Of a stretch of DNA of 64,000 nucleotides, positions 1 through 11,473 are shown in pieces; the stretch's first letter is position 1, and every line of letters begins with the position of its first letter. Below the pieces are notes generated by a model. The model saw nothing but the letters and a program-made list of their open reading frames with translations, searched no databases and was not told where the DNA came from. The translations under genes were made by a program, and so were the position numbers. Origin of the DNA: Atriophallophorus winterbourni. Its lineage: Eukaryota > Platyhelminthes > Trematoda > Plagiorchiida > Microphallidae. The stretch spans positions 1 to 64,000 of the forward strand of contig JACCGJ010014956.1 of the NCBI GenBank assembly GCA_013407085.1. Direction: 5' to 3'.

Positions 1-680
1 TCTTGCTGACTACGTGGCCGCATGAACATTTCGAGCGTATGTTATCCTTACTTCAAGCATAACTAACGCTCTGGTGGGGGAGTATTGTAGTGACCTACTT
101 TGTACCTTAGCATTTTGTACCTACACTTTTTGGCCTTGTATGATTATTCATTTTTTTTTTGGCCATGTGTACATACTTATCTTTGCATCATTTCCATTCA
201 TCAACTTGGAAATTATCGTTTTGTTCCTATAATCGATATTGCCATATCGATCTATCGATTTCTTCTTGTCCGATTCACTCAGACTATTGATCTTCCGTTT
301 CGTTAACTGAGTTGTTGTTACTCACCCTTTGTATAGCATTCTGTAAATAATCATTAATTGACAATACAGTCTTGAACTCGGACTTTGTCTTCTTCCGTGA
401 TTGCGGATTTTGCGTGGGTCGCCGCGTGCCGGAAATGTGATTAACGTAATCCTCGCAACTGTTAGCGCTTTCTGCACCTTGGAATCCATCATCTTTTGTG
501 ACTTTTCCTGTGTGGATTTTTCGCTATCGTTTGACATAACTCTGGATCTTTATATGGACATTTTGCTCCCTTGGTCTTTTAGTGAGTTTCCTTCCATTTT
601 GCCATTTTTGTGTGTAGTGCTAGACTTATATTTTCTGGTCCACTACAGATTCTATACCTGCCCCAACGTTTGCATCTGTT
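1..680. other. Non-coding flank upstream of a CR1-like LINE
   Basis: No gene is recognised here. The short open frames have no recognisable domain. The stretch lies directly upstream of the LINE ORF1 and may include its 5' untranslated region, but the 5' boundary of the element cannot be placed from a single copy. Confidence 0.4.
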
Positions 681-707
681 GTGAGGGCTAGTGTAAGTTC
701 TGATACA

Positions 708-1718
708 ATGGCTGGCACTGGCATAGCTGACAAATCTAGCCAGCTACGACGTCCTATCAAGCAGGCTACCTCTTCTAAGGTGGTCAAATCTAAAAAGCGT
801 GCTACCAAGAACGCCAAAAAAACTGCATCCACACGGGACGCAAACATAAATGGCCAGTTATCTCGTTCTCCAATGCGAGCTTCTACTAGCAGGGTGGTTA
901 CTGTAGCAGAGATTCCGAAGAGGCGTAGGAAGGCGAATAAAGCTACTACCCAAAGGAAGCAACATGAAAATGTTGCCGGATCACCCGCACTGGATCACAT
1001 TATCCAGGAATTTAATGATTTGCGCAAGCAATTCGATACACTGCGTGGCACCCCTGCTCCAAAAACTAGAACACGAAATGTACTGGTTTTTAATCGAGCA
1101 GAGCCATTTATCAAGGAATCGAAGTCTAGAAAAGATTTAGATCGCAGATGTATCAGCGATCTTATCCGGATGGTAGGTCTGAGGCCTTCCACTCCTACAA
1201 TGCGAATTCACCGTGTTGGAAAATGGAAGATGGATAATCGCCCTAGGCCAATCCTGGTAGAATTCAAATACCAGGCGGATCGGGACGCTTTACTATCTAA
1301 GGCTGACCACATCGCCGAAGCAACTCTAGACAAACTGCAGGTTAAGCCGGACAACCCTCCCTCCCGGATAAGACAATACTCTTCCGCTTCAAATGGGAGG
1401 GATCAAATTCTAAATACCTCTAATAACGACAAGCGGGGTTTTACAAAGCTAATAGATTCTCGTTCCGAAGTAACGTCCAATCGAGGGCGCCGTTCATCCG
1501 AAAAGGATGGGGCTTCGTCAGCTGCAGAAATCTCGGAAGCGTCCGAGGATGAGGTCTGTAGTCGTATTATTATCCCTGTAATTCCACAGCTCGTGGTTAG
1601 CAACCTGCAGTGTACAGCTGGTGTTCAGGCCGCACCAGGTGACTCGGATATCGCAAGCAGCACGCCAAAAAACGTGCTGACTTCTCGGGTACTCCGCCCG
1701 AGAATCACACAAGACTAA
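708..1718 (+). CDS. LINE ORF1, gag-like nucleic-acid-binding protein
   Basis: The open frame is uninterrupted. The first in-frame ATG is at 708 and the frame is open upstream to 681. The N-terminal third is very rich in Lys, Arg, Ser and Thr, as expected for an RNA-binding chaperone. Around residues 120-210 there is a more structured segment (NVLVFNRAEPF, then RVGKW and RPILVEF) whose pattern resembles the RRM-like core of some LINE ORF1 proteins. No CCHC knuckle is seen. In CR1-type elements ORF1 packages the RNA and ORF2 supplies the enzymes. Identification rests mainly on its position just upstream of ORF2. Confidence 0.65.
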   Translation: MAGTGIADKSSQLRRPIKQATSSKVVKSKKRATKNAKKTASTRDANINGQLSRSPMRASTSRVVTVAEIPKRRRKANKATTQRKQHENVAGSPALDHIIQEFNDLRKQFDTLRGTPAPKTRTRNVLVFNRAEPFIKESKSRKDLDRRCISDLIRMVGLRPSTPTMRIHRVGKWKMDNRPRPILVEFKYQADRDALLSKADHIAEATLDKLQVKPDNPPSRIRQYSSASNGRDQILNTSNNDKRGFTKLIDSRSEVTSNRGRRSSEKDGASSAAEISEASEDEVCSRIIIPVIPQLVVSNLQCTAGVQAAPGDSDIASSTPKNVLTSRVLRPRITQD

Positions 1719-1750
1719 TTGGGAATAGATTACGTGACACTGCCGCCACA

Positions 1751-4410
1751 GTGCTACTCGGGAATGCATGTAACATCCGAAACAAATGGTCTGAACTCTC
1801 CATCCTTGCACATGAGTTGAGACCGCATGTAATTGCACTGACAGAAACCTGGCTCTCTGCGTCTGATGACATTCCCGATATAGTTGGTAACAGCTATTCC
1901 GTGATCAGGTGTGATAGACCGGGTGCATTACAAGGTGGCGGTGTTGCTATTCTTCTCAGGTTAGGCCTCCGTACCTCAGAGTAAAACGTTAGGCTTGGCA
2001 CGCGCAATGTGCAACTTAGCTCCTGTCTCACTCACTCCTATAAGCAATCTACCGTAATAGCGTGCGTTTATTTGAGTCTCCATTCAGGAGTACAGGATAT
2101 GTATAACTTGCTTGAGAATTTGAGTTTACTACGTGCGCTTGGGTCTCGGGTTCTTATGGTGGGTGATTTTAATCTACCACACATATCTTGGCCTAATCAG
2201 AGCTTCCAAACTGATAAGATGTCTGAGGACTTCATAGAATGGACCCACAGACATGCTATGAGCCAACATGTAACTGAGCCTACAAGGTTCCGTCATGGCT
2301 GTGAACCTTCGGTCCTGGATCTTGTTATATCTTCGAATGAGCAAATGGTTCGACAGGTGAAATATCTTTCCCCACTAGGGAAAAGTGATCACATCATGAT
2401 TAGCTTCCAGCTACTTCTCAGGTATGACAAACCGCCTCCGAAACTAAAGCGCAACTTCAATAGGGTAGACTGGAGTTTTGTCTCAGAAGAAGCAGATCAG
2501 ATCTTGTCACAATCTTCTGGTGATGATATGGCAGCAAACTGGCAGCTTATTCACCATTGTCTGTCCACACTGCAAGATAGATTTGCTCCGTTGGTGCACG
2601 TCAAAAGACGCAACAAGCCACAGTGGTGGACACCATCGATGCGCCGTGGTATTAAAATCCGGGACCGTGCCTGGAAAACTTACAAAGCTTCTCAGACACA
2701 ATGGGCCTGGACAAGGTATAAACTACTTAGAAATAAGGCTGTGGGAAGCCAACGTAAGTCAAAACGTGAATTTGAGGCACGACTCGCATGTAATATAAGA
2801 CAGTGCCCAAAGCGTTTCTATAGCTATGCACAATCCAAAGGCAAAACTCGCGAGTGCATAGGCAACCTTCAACTGGATAACGGATCTCAACTAGATTCAG
2901 ATTCTGAAAAGGCTTCGGCTTTTCTCGAACATTTTCGAGCTGTTCAGAGGCCTGATCGCCAAACTGATCTCCCGAATATGCCAGTGGACATAAGGTCAGA
3001 TAGCGTTCCTATCCTCGATGAAATAATTTTCACTGATAATGAGGTTAGGCTTGCGCTTGAAGCAACAAATCCACATAAATCTGCGGGCCCGGATGGTATT
3101 CACCCTCAAGTTATTAAGAACTTGGCGCCTGTATTAGCACAACCGGTGGGTCGCCTCTTTAACGCATCCTTAAGGTATGGGTATATTCCGAGTGCTTGTA
3201 AGCAGGCTGATGTGATTCTTATACATAAAGGTGGCAGTCGATCTTCAGCTTGCAACTACAGACCTGTTAGCCTTACTAGTATCCTTTGCAAATCCCTAGA
3301 GAGACTTATTAGGGACAGGATCTGTCGCCACCTTGTCTCTGGCTCGTTGCTAAACTCTGCTCAGCATGGTTTTCTAAAAGGGAAGTCTTGCCTAACGAAC
3401 CTATTATGTTTTCTTAATGAGGTCACTAGGAGGATTAATAAAGGCCACCAGGTCGAAGTTCTCTACTTCTACTTCTGTAAAGCCTTTGACTCGGTAAACC
3501 ACTGGTTGCTTGCAATGAAGATTGGACTAATAGGTATCGATGGCCCTCTAAAGAACTGGATCACAAACTTCTTGAGCAATCGGTATTTTTGCGTTCGCAT
3601 AGGCAATATGTATTCCGCGAAAGCAGGAGTTGTTAGTGGAGTCCCGCAGGGTTCAGTACTAGGCCCACTACTCTTTCTTATCTTCATCGATGATTTGGCA
3701 TCCTCGCTTAAGTGTCCCTGCTATATTTTTGCAGACGATGTCAAGTTTATCGGATCGCTGAACGAACAGAATCTTTTGAGGATATAGAAAAGGTCATCAA
3801 GTGGTCTTCCACGTGGGATCTACCAGTCAACTTCTCCAAAAGCTTTCTTCTGTCCAAAGCTGCAACAAAGCTGCAGGTTGCTGGACCTGATAACATACTG
3901 GAGATAACTGGGGTATCAAAAGTCCGGGACTTAGGTATTGCGGTTTCAGCGGACTTTAAATGGGCTGATCAATGTGCAGCTGCTGCACAACGCGCAAGGA
4001 ACCAGCTCTTTCGCCTCCGATCAGTTTTATCCTGCAGGTCCCCGGAGGTTTTCATCCCCTTGTATAAAGCGATAGTGAGACCTCATCTCGAGTATTGCGT
4101 TCAAGCTTGGTCTCCTTACTTGGAAAAGGACATTGCCACGCTTGAAGGTGTTCAGCGCCTAGCTACTCGTATGATTAAAGGGCAATCTGGGAAGTCATAT
4201 GAACAACGACTGTTGAGTCTAGATCTCTTCTCGCTAAAAAGAAAGCGACTACGTGGGGATCTGATCGAGACCTTTAAAATCGTTAGAGGGTTTAGTTCTA
4301 TTGATCCGGCTGATATGTATGCTCTTGCGCCAGTGGTACGTACTCGAGGCCATTCACTGAAACTGGCAAAACAACATGTCAGGTCTAATGCACGTAAAGC
4401 ACTTCTTTAG
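1751..4410 (+). pseudogene. LINE ORF2: endonuclease plus reverse transcriptase, broken
   Basis: The APE-type endonuclease begins near 1751 (NIRNKW, then TETW) and is cut by a frameshift/stop at about 1982. It resumes in another frame from about 2009 with GDFNLPH and SDHIM, the metal-binding and catalytic motifs. The RT domain follows: SAGPDGIHP, NYRPVSLTS, AQHGFLKGKS, motif A region FYFCKAFDSVNH, SGVPQGSVLGP and motif C FADD. A second frameshift near 3780 moves the thumb and C-terminal part to another frame, which ends at 4410. In motif A the expected catalytic Asp (usual form DFxKAFD) is Tyr. The element is therefore non-functional on three counts. Confidence 0.88.
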
Positions 4411-4740
4411 CGAAAGGGTAGTGAATAATTGAAACTGTCTGCCGAAAGAGGTAGTTTGTTCTACTTCAGTAACGTGCGTCAGATATAGACTAGACTGGAT
4501 CTGGCGCTCTGTGTTTCCCAATTTTTATCCCTAATTTTATTGTTGTTCTTCAATTTGTCGTTGGAACGCACTAATGTCTCTCCTCACCTGTTGGGTGAGG
4601 GAGTTTTTCTGTTGCATTCCAGCCAAAGTCATACCAGAAGAATATTGAACCTACTATTCGATGTGGTGGACGCTCTTTTGGCTTACCACCGGAAGTATTC
4701 TGAACGCTCGATTGGCGACTCTGCCACATATCGTCCTGTG

Positions 4741-4802
4741 CTAACTGAACTAACTGAACTGAACTGAACCATAAATCTTGAATCTTGAACTTGAACTTGA
4801 AT
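4741..4802 (+). repeat. LINE 3' tail of short tandem repeats
   Basis: Units of ACTGA/CTAACTGAA are followed by units of CTTGAA. Such short tandem repeats form the 3' terminus of CR1-clade elements and so mark the end of the insertion. The first ATG of the beta-adaptin frame lies only about 70 bp further on. Confidence 0.7.
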
Positions 4803-4871
4803 ATATTTTTGGCGCTTTTTTGGAACGTTCAGTTTGTAGCAGTTTTGTTCATACATACTGCGAATTACATC

Positions 4872-5025
4872 ATGCAAGGCTTTGGCGCTACCGTAACTGA
4901 CGCTTTGGAGACTATAAAGTATATTTATCAGTTCAACTATACTTCATTTGTTAGACCATGGGTGCAGAAAGTTACTTCACAATCCAAACCGGCTGACTCA
5001 AAGTACTTTACTACAACGAAAAAAG
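4872..5025 (+). CDS. AP1B1/AP2B1: beta-adaptin exon 1 (start uncertain)
   Basis: The end of this exon encodes [11 protein letters not shown], the conserved beta-adaptin N-terminus, and ends in phase 1 at a GT donor. In most family members the Met lies only a few residues before DSK. Here the nearest in-frame ATG is at 4872, about 40 codons upstream. Either there is an N-terminal extension or a further small intron joins an upstream ATG to an acceptor near 4967. Confidence 0.7.
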
Positions 5026-8000
5026 GTATTTTATCTTAATCGTTATGGTCTTCAGGTGAAATGTTCGAGTTGAAAGCGGAATTAAATAGTGAACGTAGGG
5101 ATAAGAAAAAGGATGCTGTGAAGAAGGTGATAGCTAGTATGACAGTTGGAAAGGATGTCAGGTAGTCGTTGATTTCGTTAGATAATATTGTTTTAAAGTG
5201 CTCTGTTTGCTGATGTCATTAATTGCATGCAGACCGATAATCTTGAGTTAAAGAAATTAGTATATCTTTATCTCATGAATTATGCTAAAACCCAACCAGA
5301 TACAGCTGTCATGGCGGTGAACACGTTTGTCAAGGTATGTTATTATTTGTCAACTCACTTCCAGGATTGTGATGATCCAAATCCGCTTATTCGCGCCCTT
5401 GCAGTTCGAACAATGGGTTGCATACGAGTAGAAACAATAGCCGGTTATCTGCGTGATCCTCTGCGGAAGTGCTTGAAGGATGAAGATCCTTATGTTCGAA
5501 AAACTGCTGCCGTGTGTGTGGCAAAGCTTTATGATATTGACGCACAGCTGGTCGAAGATAGTGGTTTCTTAGACCTTCTGAAAGACCTTCTGTGCGACAG
5601 TAATCCGATGGTTGTTGCCAATGCCGTCGCTGCAATTTCAGAGATCCTAGAAACCTCGGCGTCTGAAGCAACAAGAGAACTACTGCTGTTTGATGGTCCC
5701 ATGGTTAACAAATTATTAGCTGCATTAAACGAATGCACAGAGTAAGTATTTCAATGACAAAGTAAAATTCTATAAATGTATATTGCTTTTTTGCTAACAA
5801 GGTGGCTGAAAATTCGTGAACACGAATAAAGTCATTCTTCTTCTTCTTCTTCATGCTTCCGAATTGATGGCGTTTATATAGATTAATTTATCACTTCCGA
5901 CTGTTATCGGACTTGAAGATTCAAAATGGTGATCATAAGTGCCATCATTCATACGAATATTGGATAGCCATAAATGTCTGCAGTCGATCCATCGCCAAAT
6001 TATTAGATTGTAAACCTAAGTATTAGCGTCTAATGAGATACTCGCAATTGAAAACGGGTCCATGCACTATATGATAGGTATCTAGTATTTTAACGACTCC
6101 ACTGCGTTTGTAAACGATCCTAGTTATATTTTTACCGCGACGATTTAATACTTTAAGTGGGTTTGATCGTTCGAACGTTAATATTTTTCCCTATCTTTTG
6201 TCGTATTAACTCTCAGTAAGTCAGTGGGAGTTATGGGTCAATTATTTTGTTGGTATTTTCATCGAGTTTATTAAGTAGCTTGGTTTTTTCTGGAAAGTAA
6301 ATTGTTGTAACATGTGACGCGTTTGGTTGTCGTTGAAAGCAGTTCTGAGAATTGGCGAAACCACACTTACAACCTGGGTCCTAAACTTTATTGTTGATGC
6401 TCACTTTAACCACTTACAGAATGGATGCATCTTGCAAATAGTCGAAGCTATCGCATTGTCTAACTTCGAATGCCGATGCTACTGATTGTAACTGCAAAGT
6501 GCTTTAAACTTTACTGCAGTGAATAATGTTTCTAAATCTTTAAATTCATGTTTTATTTTACATTGTTTATTGAAAATATACTTTATTATACTTTGATTCG
6601 TTTTTTTAGATGGGGTCAAGTCTTCATATTGGATGCCATCGCTGATTATCTTCCAACGGATGATCGCGAGGCGCAAAGTATAATTGAACGAGTTACCCCG
6701 AGATTGGCTCATGCAAACGCTGCAGTTGTACTTTCCACAGTCAAAGTCATTATGAAGATGTTGGAATTGGTCGATCCGGAAGCGGAAATCGTTTCAACCA
6801 TGACCCGTAAACTGGCTCCGCCTCTCGTCACACTGCTATCGGCTGAGCCCGAAATTCAGTATGTGGCTCTGCGTAATATTAGTTTAATCGTTCAAAAACG
6901 AAAGGATATCCTGAAGCAAGAAATGAAGGTGATTATTCTTTTTCCGTCGTAGCAATAGACCTTGTTGTTGAAACCATCATTTTTTCTCTCAACTAAATTG
7001 ATGATAGCCAGTTTGTAAATCTTATATCACTAGAGAATAGGCGTATGTGATTTAAAAACAGCAAAACTTATCACTTGTAAGTGTTTCTGAGTCTTTGTGG
7101 TTCTATTTTTGGCCCTCGTGGTTGTTTGTCTAAACTTTATCTAACTGGTTTAAAATCCAAACTTTGTTCGACAGTATCATTGATTTCACTTTTATTTACT
7201 GCTCTTTTGCATATGTACAACAATATCAGATATCAGAAAAGCAATAGCCACTGTATCTTGTTGAACGTGCAGTCTTACGATTTTTTTTTAGCAAATTTCT
7301 ATCGTATTTGGTGATAGGTTCCAAAGGTTGTTATAGCCGGGGGTGGCAGTGGGGATAAGCTCCTACTGTTTATAAAATGCTCTCATATGGCACGCGTCTC
7401 AAATAGCCTCTGACAACCAAGTCCAGCTTCTGGCCCTCATGAGTGGGCTCTCCCCGAGCCCGTCGGAACTGCTTCTACCAACGGAGAAGGGGCGAAAGGC
7501 GAAGTGACTGGCGCCCCTGAAAACCAGTTTGCTTTCGGGTCAGATGGAGCTTGTTAGCCGGGGAGGGCATTCATCTAAGGGAAGGAAAACCCTGGAATGT
7601 TAAACTCCTCTGATCCTTGCGGGAATAACCCGATCGCGGGATCGGCTTCGGGAAAAACCTGAGGAAAAACCTGGAACAGAGTCTGGGTAGACCACCTCTT
7701 TCTGGCAACTCCCTGCTGCCTTGCAGGCGCACTTGGTTGTGCAAAGGCTAGAGAAGCTGACTCAAACAACGCCGAGTGTTGCTGGGGACCGCTTGGTACC
7801 CAAATCCCCAAGAACCTTCATTGAAGCCCACTCATCCTCCAGGAGGAGATAGTCGCACAAAAGTAAAAAAGTAAAGTATTTAGTGATAGTGAAAAACGAA
7901 TTAATCGTTCCCTATCAGTAAGCGTGTTCCCCTGTTCAGTGGAATGCACTACAGTCCTGCACATGTTATATTATGATATATCGTTCGTAACTCGTAATTA

Positions 8001-11000
8001 ACAACGTATGAGAATTCAATGTCCAATTGTTGTTTTCATCTTGTTGTATTGCTGTGCAACGCGAAGCTTCGTGTATCTTTGTAGCACATTAAGCTATGAC
8101 GGGATCACGATTAATGTCACTCAGATCAGCAAGTTCAATTAACTACTGCCTCTTGGATTAGGATTGTGGTCAAAGGCTTAGTTCTAATTCCCTTATTGTT
8201 CACATATCTGTGCACGGATGTGCAAACGTGCAGCATTTTTGTGCTGAGCGGCTAACATCGTGCTAAATTGTTTGGCCAAGGGTAGTGAGCTGCGTGCGGA
8301 AACACGCTGGGGTCTCACTAGCATTTCTATCCCCCCCTCATGTCTGCCCAGGCTTGGGCAACCTGACAGTATCTTAGCCCACTTGCAGTCTCTGACTGTG
8401 CGGCACTTTGCTTGGATCAGGCTTGTGCTTTCATACCATACCATATCTATGCTGACTACTTGGCACTGTCTGAGCTTACGTTAAATCAGGGCTATAACTA
8501 ACAAACCAGTTATATATTTCCTCAGCCGTCGTGCACCGTAAAACAGGGTAGCTTTACTTATTGCATATCTCAGTGAGAACAAAGTACTATGAGCTCTACA
8601 CTTCAATTTTCTCCCCCTTCCCCACTCATTTCAACTGGTCTTCTTGTTTTGAATCCAGTCGTAGGAACTACCGAATTGAGCACTAGATCCTTTTTCGAAA
8701 CATACTACTTCTGTTTATTTTAAAACTATAAATGCCAGGACCTTGAGATAAGCCAGCAGATTTATTATCAGTTATTTCACTTTATCTGTTTATATTTGCT
8801 GTGCTGTTATGCTGCACATGTAACACCGTGTTAAATTTATTTATCTGAATCACATGAGCATACTGGAGCCTGACTGTCATTTTCCTTTTCCTCTATCTGT
8901 CTAGACCTTGACGACCTGACTGTATCGCAGCTTACATACAGTCTGTACTGCAATTCCTCTGAATCTATGCTTGTAATTTCATACACCTTGAATCATATCA
9001 GAAACGCTCTAGAAATGCTTCGTTTAAAATTATGGTGCTTATTTCTCCAGATCTTCGGATACATTTCTTTTTGCGCTGTTAATTTCACACGTTTGTTGGC
9101 GTAGTATTGTACTTCAAAACCTTACTAATTGCTCAACGCCTTTTTATTAGTAACATGTGCACAGTTGTAGTGTTATGCAAAACATGGTCGCTCTACTGAC
9201 TAGATTAAACTTTCTATGGCAATCTAGATGTGTAATGTGCGAAAGTCTCAGATATGATTATATGATATATGAGTGTATATGATTGTATGGCAGTTAAGCA
9301 TTTGGTGTGATGCTATCTCTGATTATGATGATGATGGTGAATGTGTGGATAAATATGAATTTCCTTTGAGTAGTATGTTTGTTCTCGAAAGCCAGCAAGA
9401 CGATAGTGATGAACGAAAACGCAATATTTTTTACAGTTTTGCTTGTTCATCTACAGTATGGTATGAAAGCACAAGTCTGATCCAGCCAAAGTGCCGCACA
9501 GTCAGAGACTGCACTTGGGCTAAGATACTGTCTGGTTGCCCGAGCCTGGATAGATATGAGGGGGGAAATAGAAATGTTAGTGTGACTCCAGCGTGTTTCA
9601 GCATGCAGCCCACTACCCTTGGCCAAACAATTTAGCACGGTGTTAGCCGCACAGCACAAAATCTATAGTACTTCCTTACGACAATATGCGCCCATTTGCT
9701 ACACGACGACCACAAGATGAAAACGGATCTTAGACTCATTTTATCATATTATTATTAGTGAACGGTTTCGTTGAGGCCTGCTGCTTTTTCGGCCCTATTC
9801 ATGCACTTGCATGATGCAGTTTTCCGTCAAAATTTTATTGTACAAAGCTATTCACTGAAAACGGATGGCGTTCGAAGAAACTTACAGAACCGCCCTTCGT
9901 AATTTACCAGCATCTTTTATCGGTTTCTCTCTGCCGATCAGAAGTGGAATGCAATAAGTCGATCTGTGCGATGCTTTGGAATGCTAACTTTTTTGGGCCA
10001 CATAGTCAACTCCTAGCGATCTTTAGCAGTCAACTATCAAAGCGTGTTATAGGTGTTCTGCCCCCTTTGATAATGGTGATTGTGAATTTCGGGATTGAAC
10101 AATGTCTCGGTCCAGAGCAGTCAATTCAAATTCTTTTTTTAACTGACTCCATTCACGGTATATCAAACGCACAACTGTGATACCCTTTTGAGCTGCATGC
10201 AATATACTGTGTTGTGTTGATGACCGCTAATTTGTATGCACAACTAAAAACCCACTTAAATCTTTTCAAAATGTGACTAGAACACATCACTTGATTATAG
10301 CCTTAAGCATAACGCAAACTGCTTCTGTAACCGTTTGAAAACGAATACCCATAACCCGACTTAATAGCAAGTTAATCACATAGTATCGATTTAAACCTTG
10401 GTAGAATTTCGACCCAGAGCTCATACAATGATTCGCATACCACATGAATTTGTTGGATATAAATTGTTTTACAGCTTGATGTGTAATTGTGCAGCATTTC
10501 TGTACAGCGTAGGTAACATCGTGTTAAATCGATTTGCCAAAAGTTGTGAGCTGCATGCGAAAATCACTGGAGTCGCATTACCAGTTTTTCTCATCTTTCT
10601 ACCTGACATTATCTTAGCCCATGCGCAGTCTCTAGCTGTGTGTACTTTGCCTGGTGTCAGGCATGTCATTTCGTACGTTTTACTGCTAGAAACAATAGTA
10701 TTGCAGTTTCGGTTTCTTTTTAACGCTACCACTTTTCCTCATGCCTAACAACCGTCAGCCGGACTTTCGGTCGCCATATCTTTTCAAGTTGGATCATACA
10801 GCCACCATCTTAATATTGACTAGCTCGTTGCCCTTAAACTGCTCATTCGTTGCTAGCGGTCTTTGGGTTTCTCTAGAGATTCTTCGTTTTATTGTCTTCA
10901 AAAATAGAATGATTATATCACGTCCCAACATTCTCAGGTATTCTTCGTCAAATACAATGATCCCATATACGTAAAACTCGAGAAGTTAGATATCATGATT

Positions 11001-11418
11001 CGATTGATCAGTCCCTCTAACATTGGGCAAGTGTTGGCCGAATTGAAAGAATATGCCAAAGAAGTTGATGTGGATTTTGTACGCAAATCGGTTCGCGCCA
11101 TAGGTCGCTGCGCGATCAAAATTCAATCCGCTGCGGAACGTTGTGTGAGCACTCTGATCGAACTCATTCAAACCAAAGTGAATTATGTCGTACAAGAAGC
11201 TATTGTTGTGATCAAAGTAAGTCTTTGTTGTCCTTTTTTATATTCATCATTTTTGCAGTAATATTTTGGTAAATTAAGACAAGTATAGAAGATTACGCGA
11301 TGTTGTACTGTTTTACAGCTGTAGTAAAGCCATGTTTTTCTAGGCTAAGTATATGTTTGGCTATCACCATTGACGCTGAAAACGTTTACCAGTATTAGCT
11401 GTTTGCATTGTGTGGGGG

Positions 11419-11473
<55 letters not shown>

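Larger units (their letters stand above)
681..4802 (+). mobile_element. CR1-clade non-LTR retrotransposon (LINE), decayed
   Basis: This two-ORF LINE has a basic gag-like ORF1 (708-1718) followed by an endonuclease/reverse-transcriptase ORF2 (about 1751-4410). The CR1 assignment rests on the post-RT region, which contains motifs of the type RPHLEYC, LEGVQRLATR and SYEQRL typical of that clade. It ends in short tandem repeats rather than poly(A), also a CR1 habit. Two frameshifts and a substituted catalytic residue show that it is dead. It lies just upstream of the first recognisable beta-adaptin exon on the same strand. Confidence 0.88.

Noticed and set aside
8193..8484. Overlapping short frames in S1 copies that look conserved between loci
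   Set aside because: The conservation comes from the dispersed SINE-like repeat. Frames differ between copies and contain stops.
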